Source: Bacteroidaceae bacterium
Lineage (GTDB): Bacteria > Bacteroidota > Bacteroidia > Bacteroidales > Bacteroidaceae
NCBI GenBank assembly: GCA_024398635.1
Contig: JAKSIV010000017.1
Location: 1 to 44,972 of the forward strand
Direction: 5' to 3'
DNA: 44,972 nt
Shown: positions 40,854 through 44,972 of the stretch, piece after piece
How positions within the stretch are numbered: the first letter of the stretch is position 1
How the letters are laid out: every line of letters starts with the position of its first letter
The notes under the pieces: generated by a model
Told to the model about the DNA's origin: nothing
The model's input: only the letters and a program-made list of their open reading frames with translations
Databases searched by the model: none
Position numbers and translations under genes: made by a program

Positions 40854-43379
40854 TTATCCCAAGTCAACGACGGTGATGCCGTGACCGCCAAACTGGACGT
40901 GCTCGTCGTGGTAATCCTTGACGGCGGGAACGGTGTGCAGATACTGGCGAATTATGTTGCGCAGTATGCCGTTGCCTGTGCCGTGCAGGATGCGCACGCG
41001 GCTCATTCCTATCAGGGTTGCATCATCTATAAAGTGCATTACGGTCTGGATTGCCTCGTCACCGCGCATTCCACGCACATCGATATCGGGCTTGAATGCC
41101 AGCTTGCGGTTGTAGATGTCATCGTGGGTCTGCTTGCTCACATATGTGGCTGTGCGTACCTCCTGGACCTTTACAGGCTCTGCCGGTTCAAGACGGTTGG
41201 CCTTGACCGATGTCTTTATAAGGCCGAATGCAACGGTTATGTCACTCTTGTTGACCGATATCACCTCGCCAACCTGGGTTTGACCAGCCAAGCGGACGGT
41301 ATCACCGACCTTGAATGAACGTTTGCTGGAAGTTAATTGAGAATTATTTGAATTATCTGAATTCTGAACCGTCTCATTCTTTTTAGGATGCAGTAGTTTG
41401 TCACGCTTGCGCTGGTCACGGCGCTCCTGGCTCTGACGGATTCGCTCCATCTTGCGCTGGATCTTGAGCTCCTCCTCGGAGTTGGCCTGACGGTCATCGA
41501 TAGTCTCCTTGAATTCGGTGAGTTCCTGACGTGCCAGACGGGTGAGTTCCTTGTCGGCCTGAGCCTCCTTGATGGTGCGTATGGTGTTCTCAATCATGGC
41601 GTTGGAGTCCTGGATAAGCTTGTCAGCCTTCTCGCGGGCCTCACGTATGATTGATTTGCGCTCTTTCTGCAGTGATTCCAGCTCCTGACGGTGCTGCTCT
41701 ATCTGCTGGTCCAGCTGTTTCTCAAGCTGATGCACGTTCTGGCGCTTGTTCTCCCAGTAACGTTTGTCACGGACGATATCCTGCAGGTACTTGTCGGCAT
41801 TGACGTAATCACGGCCTACAATCTGCGTGGCGTCCTCGATTACATCCTCGGGCAGACCTATCTTGCGGGCTATCTCGACGGCAAACGAGCTGCCGGGATT
41901 ACCAATCTGCAGAATATAAAGGGGTTGCATCAGATGGCGGTCGTAGAGCATGGCACCGTTGCGGATGCCCTCGTTGCCATCGGCATAATGCTTAAGGTTC
42001 TGATAGTGTGTGGTTATGATGCCGAATACGTAATTCTTATTGAATCGCATCAGCACCGACTCTGCAATAGCGCCACCTATGTTAGGTTCCGTGCCGCTTC
42101 CGAACTCGTCAATGAGTATGAGTGAGCGGGCATCGGCATACTTCATCATGTTCTTCATGTTGAGCAGGTGGCTGGAGTAGGTTGACAGGTCATCGTCGAT
42201 GCTCTGCTCGTCACCTATGTCAATGAAGACGCTCTTGAATATGCCGGCGTGGCTGTTGGGGCGCATGGGCACGGGAATTCCGCACTGGAGCATGTACTGC
42301 AGCAGACCTACCGTCTTGAGACACACTGACTTACCGCCGGCGTTGGGGCCCGATATGAGCAGTATGCTGTTCTTGGAATCCAGATCTATGTCAAGCGGAA
42401 CGACAGTTTTTTCATGCTTGGCAAGCGACTGCTTGAGCAGCGGATGCACGGCCTGCACCCAGTCAACCATGGGCTTGCGCTCCAGAATGGGCTTGCAGCC
42501 GTCAAAATCTATCGTAAGACGGGCTTTGGCACGGATAAAGTCTATCTGTGCCATAAAGGCGAAAGACTCAAGTATGGAAGGTATCTCGGGGCGTATGGAG
42601 TCCGTAAATGCTATCAGAATACGTGTAACCTCACGTTTCTCATCGGCTTCAAGCTCGCGAATACGGTTGTTAGCCTCGACTACCTCCTCGGGTTCGATGA
42701 AAACGGTCTTGCCCGATGCGGACTCATCATGTACAATACCGCGAATCTTGCGTTTGAGGCCGGGTGCTACGGGCAGTACCAATCGGCCGTCACGCATGGT
42801 GGGAGCGGCATCCTTATCGACCAGGCCATCGGTCTGGGCCTGTTTGAGTATGCCGTTCAGGATACGTGATATGCTGAACGATGTGTTTGTCAAATCCATG
42901 CGGATTCGATACAGATCGGGTGAAGCATTGTCCTTGAGCTTGCCGAATTTGGTGAGTATGCGGGCAATTCCCTGTGTGATAGTGGGGAATACGGCAACGC
43001 TTGCGGCAAGCTCGGAGAGGTTGGGATAGAGTCCCTGATTCTCCTCCTTATTCAGGAATTCAACAATGCCGCTGATGGTCTCCAGTGAGCGCCAAAGGCC
43101 CAATAGCTCAGTCTCATCCATCCATGTGCCTACCACCTTGATGCGTGAGAGTGTCTCGCGCAGGTCATGGTAGTTCTGGTCGGGGAATGATTTGCCTTCG
43201 GTGAGTATCCTGACAAACTCCATGGTTTGGTCCAGCGCCTTCTCGACGGGCTGGAAATCGGCCTGGAACTGCATCTCATCGACAAGCTGCACTCCCAGAG
43301 GGCATATGCAGCGGTCAGCCAACATGTGCCTTATCTCGTCAAAGCCGGTCTTCTGTTCAAAGTTGTCAGGATATATCAT
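40854..43379 (-). CDS. mutS2: Endonuclease MutS2
   Basis: The 841-residue protein has the MutS core and clamp regions, Walker A GPNAGGKSVCLKT near 343-355, Walker B LILIDEFGSGTEP near 423, and a long coiled coil (about 520-620). A KOW-like segment is followed by a C-terminal Smr nuclease domain (DVRGMRGDEAIQ, ILHGTGNGILR, GGHGITVVDLG). MutS2 acts on branched DNA and on collided ribosomes in other bacteria; it is not a mismatch-repair protein. It starts two bases after the DUF389 stop and is followed at 6 bases by nfo, which makes a three-gene operon. Confidence 0.95.
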   Translation of the reverse strand: MIYPDNFEQKTGFDEIRHMLADRCICPLGVQLVDEMQFQADFQPVEKALDQTMEFVRILTEGKSFPDQNYHDLRETLSRIKVVGTWMDETELLGLWRSLETISGIVEFLNKEENQGLYPNLSELAASVAVFPTITQGIARILTKFGKLKDNASPDLYRIRMDLTNTSFSISRILNGILKQAQTDGLVDKDAAPTMRDGRLVLPVAPGLKRKIRGIVHDESASGKTVFIEPEEVVEANNRIRELEADEKREVTRILIAFTDSIRPEIPSILESFAFMAQIDFIRAKARLTIDFDGCKPILERKPMVDWVQAVHPLLKQSLAKHEKTVVPLDIDLDSKNSILLISGPNAGGKSVCLKTVGLLQYMLQCGIPVPMRPNSHAGIFKSVFIDIGDEQSIDDDLSTYSSHLLNMKNMMKYADARSLILIDEFGSGTEPNIGGAIAESVLMRFNKNYVFGIITTHYQNLKHYADGNEGIRNGAMLYDRHLMQPLYILQIGNPGSSFAVEIARKIGLPEDVIEDATQIVGRDYVNADKYLQDIVRDKRYWENKRQNVHQLEKQLDQQIEQHRQELESLQKERKSIIREAREKADKLIQDSNAMIENTIRTIKEAQADKELTRLARQELTEFKETIDDRQANSEEELKIQRKMERIRQSQERRDQRKRDKLLHPKKNETVQNSDNSNNSQLTSSKRSFKVGDTVRLAGQTQVGEVISVNKSDITVAFGLIKTSVKANRLEPAEPVKVQEVRTATYVSKQTHDDIYNRKLAFKPDIDVRGMRGDEAIQTVMHFIDDATLIGMSRVRILHGTGNGILRNIIRQYLHTVPAVKDYHDEHVQFGGHGITVVDLG

Positions 43380-43380
43380 C

Positions 43381-44733
43381 TTATTTTACAAGAATCTGTA
43401 TGTTGCTGACACCGGTACGGTTTGTAAGCCAGTGCTTAATGAGGTCGATATCCGGCTCTGCTCCTTCCTGGAACGACAGTATGCAGATGTATGCGGTATC
43501 GGTCGCGGTACCGTTTATATCGTACGATATATGGCGCTGCATGGACATGTCGCTGATATCGGGCACGAATATGCCAAGCTCGCGTGTCATGCTGCTGACG
43601 GCAAGGGTATCGGCCATACGTATGGACGAGAGCCTATCCTGCAGATAAGATATCTGGCGGTTCTTTTCGGCAAGCATCTCGGAATAGTTGCTCTGAAGGG
43701 CCGATATGGCAATCTCACCGCCTTCCTGATTGGATTGGCGCACAATCAGATCAGTGTTGGGCAGGTGATATACTGTTGTCATCTGACCGCGTATGTTGCC
43801 TATCACATTATCGGAAAGAGGCTCACCGAACAGACGTACCTCAATAACAGACTGCTTGCGTGGGTTTGCGTTGTATTCATATTTGGACTCCACAACGAAT
43901 GTGTTGTCATATTTGAACGCCTCGTCCACAAAGTGTGTGTAATTGGCCTCAAAAGATGAGCGCTGTATGATTGAGATGGCTATCAGGATACTGGGCAACG
44001 TAACCAGAATGATAACGACTACCATGAGGTTCTTGAGTTTCTTGAGCCGTTGCTCCTCAATCTCACCGATCATCTTGAATTTCATGACTCTGGTTACCAG
44101 AAACGATGCCATGGCAATGAATATGGTGTTTATTGTGAACAGATACAGTGCGCCGAGCATGAATCGGAACTGCAGTGTGGCCAATCCGTAACCTACGGTG
44201 CAGAGTGGGGGCATCAGGGCCGTAGCGATAGCCACACCCGGAATAACCGTTCCGCTGCGCTCCTTACGGGTCTGTGCAACCATGCCGGCCAGACCACCGA
44301 ACAGTGCAATCAGAATATCGTATGTGGTAGGCTGCGTACGCGCCAGCAACTCGCTCTGAGTGGTGGTAATAAGCGGAAGGGTAAAGAATACGGCCGATGT
44401 AATAAGGCTTATCACTACCATAAACAGGAAGTTGCGCAGTGACTCCTTAAGCAGGTTGAAATCATACACACCCATGGAATATCCCATACCGATGATAGGT
44501 CCCATAAGCGGGGATATTAGCATGGCGCCGATGATCACAGCCGTGGAGTTGGTGTTGAGTCCCAGCGAAGCTATGAATATGGCGAAAATGAGGACCCAAA
44601 GATTGGAGCCCCTTATCATAATTCCTTTATGAATGTTGGCGTTTACTTCGGCCTGCGTAGCGGCATCGTCGCCAAGAGCAAACCTCTTAAGTACTCTCTG
44701 CCGTATAAAGTTGATAACCTTGCTTTTGTCCAT
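43381..44733 (-). CDS. DUF389/TIGR00341 family membrane protein
   Basis: I choose ATG at 44733 (MDKSKVINFIRQ). The frame is open seven codons upstream without a better start. The N-terminal half has about six membrane helices with the family motifs IIGAMLISPLMGPIIG and GVAIATALMPPLCTVGYGLA. The C-terminal 200 residues form a soluble, mostly periplasmic or cytoplasmic domain with a short coiled coil (SEMLAEKNRQISYLQDRL). Function is unknown; a transport role is assumed for the family. It is the first gene of the operon with mutS2 and nfo. Confidence 0.88.
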   Translation of the reverse strand: MDKSKVINFIRQRVLKRFALGDDAATQAEVNANIHKGIMIRGSNLWVLIFAIFIASLGLNTNSTAVIIGAMLISPLMGPIIGMGYSMGVYDFNLLKESLRNFLFMVVISLITSAVFFTLPLITTTQSELLARTQPTTYDILIALFGGLAGMVAQTRKERSGTVIPGVAIATALMPPLCTVGYGLATLQFRFMLGALYLFTINTIFIAMASFLVTRVMKFKMIGEIEEQRLKKLKNLMVVVIILVTLPSILIAISIIQRSSFEANYTHFVDEAFKYDNTFVVESKYEYNANPRKQSVIEVRLFGEPLSDNVIGNIRGQMTTVYHLPNTDLIVRQSNQEGGEIAISALQSNYSEMLAEKNRQISYLQDRLSSIRMADTLAVSSMTRELGIFVPDISDMSMQRHISYDINGTATDTAYICILSFQEGAEPDIDLIKHWLTNRTGVSNIQILVK

Positions 44734-44849
44734 TTCTAAAAATATAGGTCCCACAAAGATAATATTTTTTCAGGAACAACGTATTGGGGCGAGCGAGTCC
44801 TCGAGATTCTGTAATTTGGACCCGTGCCATAGCGAACGGTAGTGAGCGT

Positions 44850-44864
44850 ATTTGCGGAGCAAAT
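44850..44864. repeat. ATTTGC-GGA-GCAAAT hairpin of the dispersed repeat family
   Basis: A 6-bp hairpin in a GAGCG-rich context resembles the unit at 131-144. It lies between the DUF389 gene and the tRNA remnant. Confidence 0.5.
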
Positions 44865-44880
44865 TAAAAAAAGGTTGGTT

Positions 44881-44919
44881 GACCAAGCGGGTCCGGGGGT
44901 TCGAATCCCTCTTCTTCCA
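44881..44919 (+). pseudogene. 3' remnant of a long-variable-arm tRNA (Ser/Leu type)
   Basis: GACC-aagcg-GGTC (44881-44893) forms a variable arm. GGGGG-TTCGAAT-CCCTC (44895-44911) is a T arm, and TTCTTCC plus A (44912-44919) is the 3' acceptor strand with the discriminator base. No matching GGAAGAA 5' strand, D arm or anticodon arm lies in the preceding 100 bases, where an A-rich run is found instead. This is the pattern left by recombination at a tRNA 3' end. The identity as tRNA-Ser is a guess from the arm type. Confidence 0.7.
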
Positions 44920-44922
44920 ATC

Positions 44923-44966
44923 GAGTAGGAGGAAAACAAAAGTAGTTTCCTCCTACTCTTGTTTTC
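44923..44966 (+). terminator. Strong hairpin terminator after the tRNA remnant
   Basis: GAGTAGGAGGAAA (44923-44935) pairs perfectly with TTTCCTCCTACTC (44946-44958), followed by TTGTTTT. Confidence 0.92.
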
Positions 44967-44972
44967 CGACCT

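Noticed and set aside
42199..43029. 276-aa plus-strand open frame opposite mutS2
   Set aside because: It is antisense to conserved MutS2 motifs and its composition is that of a shadow frame (Ser/Arg rich).
44790..44880. Degraded 5' half of the tRNA
   Set aside because: A CTGTAAT string near 44811 looks slightly like an anticodon arm, but no stem pairing or D arm can be built, so I did not extend the tRNA remnant.

Overview
The window is chromosomal DNA of a gut-type member of the Bacteroidales (Bacteroides/Phocaeicola/Prevotella relatives). The evidence is TAnnTTTG promoter boxes, a one-protein hybrid two-component regulator (HTCS), a GH115 glucuronidase, WbuC-type cupins at the end of a capsule locus, SatD-DUF3307, and IS1634/ISAzo13-type transposases. 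No species call is possible from the sequence alone.

Positions 1 to about 23,200 are the 3' part of a capsular/exopolysaccharide locus that has been heavily rearranged. The recognisable capsule genes are a sugar transferase without its N-terminus, a DegT/PglE-type aminotransferase, a broken wbuC, a frameshifted PIG-L deacetylase, a small 51-aa gene, an epimerase without its Rossmann half, an intact MraY/WecA-like glycosyltransferase, an intact wbuC, a second wbuC fragment and a helicase-associated-domain fragment. Between them lie intact foreign modules, most of which look like anti-phage or conflict genes. These are a SatD-DUF3307 pair, a PD-(D/E)XK (NERD-like) nuclease, a YobI-like P-loop ATPase, a Septu-like ATPase-HNH pair with a small upstream ORF, a Gabija-like OLD nuclease-UvrD helicase pair, and an AlbA_2 (Schlafen-type) regulator. 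Several module edges carry short dispersed repeats or duplicated capsule-gene fragments (149 bp and 304 bp direct repeats). Gene loss and module gain therefore seem to have occurred by recombination at these repeats.

Positions 23,200 to 29,430 form a second accessory stretch: an intact Fic protein, N-terminal stubs of RhuM-like and DUF1016-like genes, a frameshifted and an intact Ntn-hydrolase (choloylglycine-hydrolase superfamily) gene, a broken membrane-protein gene, an N-truncated IS1634-type transposase and a decayed ISAzo13-type transposase.

Positions 29,450 to 39,860 look like a small glycan-use locus for glucuronoxylan-type material: a GH115 alpha-glucuronidase, a Gly-rich secreted protein, a CotH-kinase-family protein, a two-part SGNH esterase and a divergent HTCS sensor/regulator. 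A perfect palindrome lies between the divergent esterase and HTCS genes. A long imperfect palindrome follows the HTCS gene.

Positions 40,010 to 44,740 are ordinary core genes on the minus strand in one tight operon (DUF389 membrane protein, mutS2, nfo). The window ends with the 3' remnant of a long-variable-arm tRNA followed by a strong terminator.
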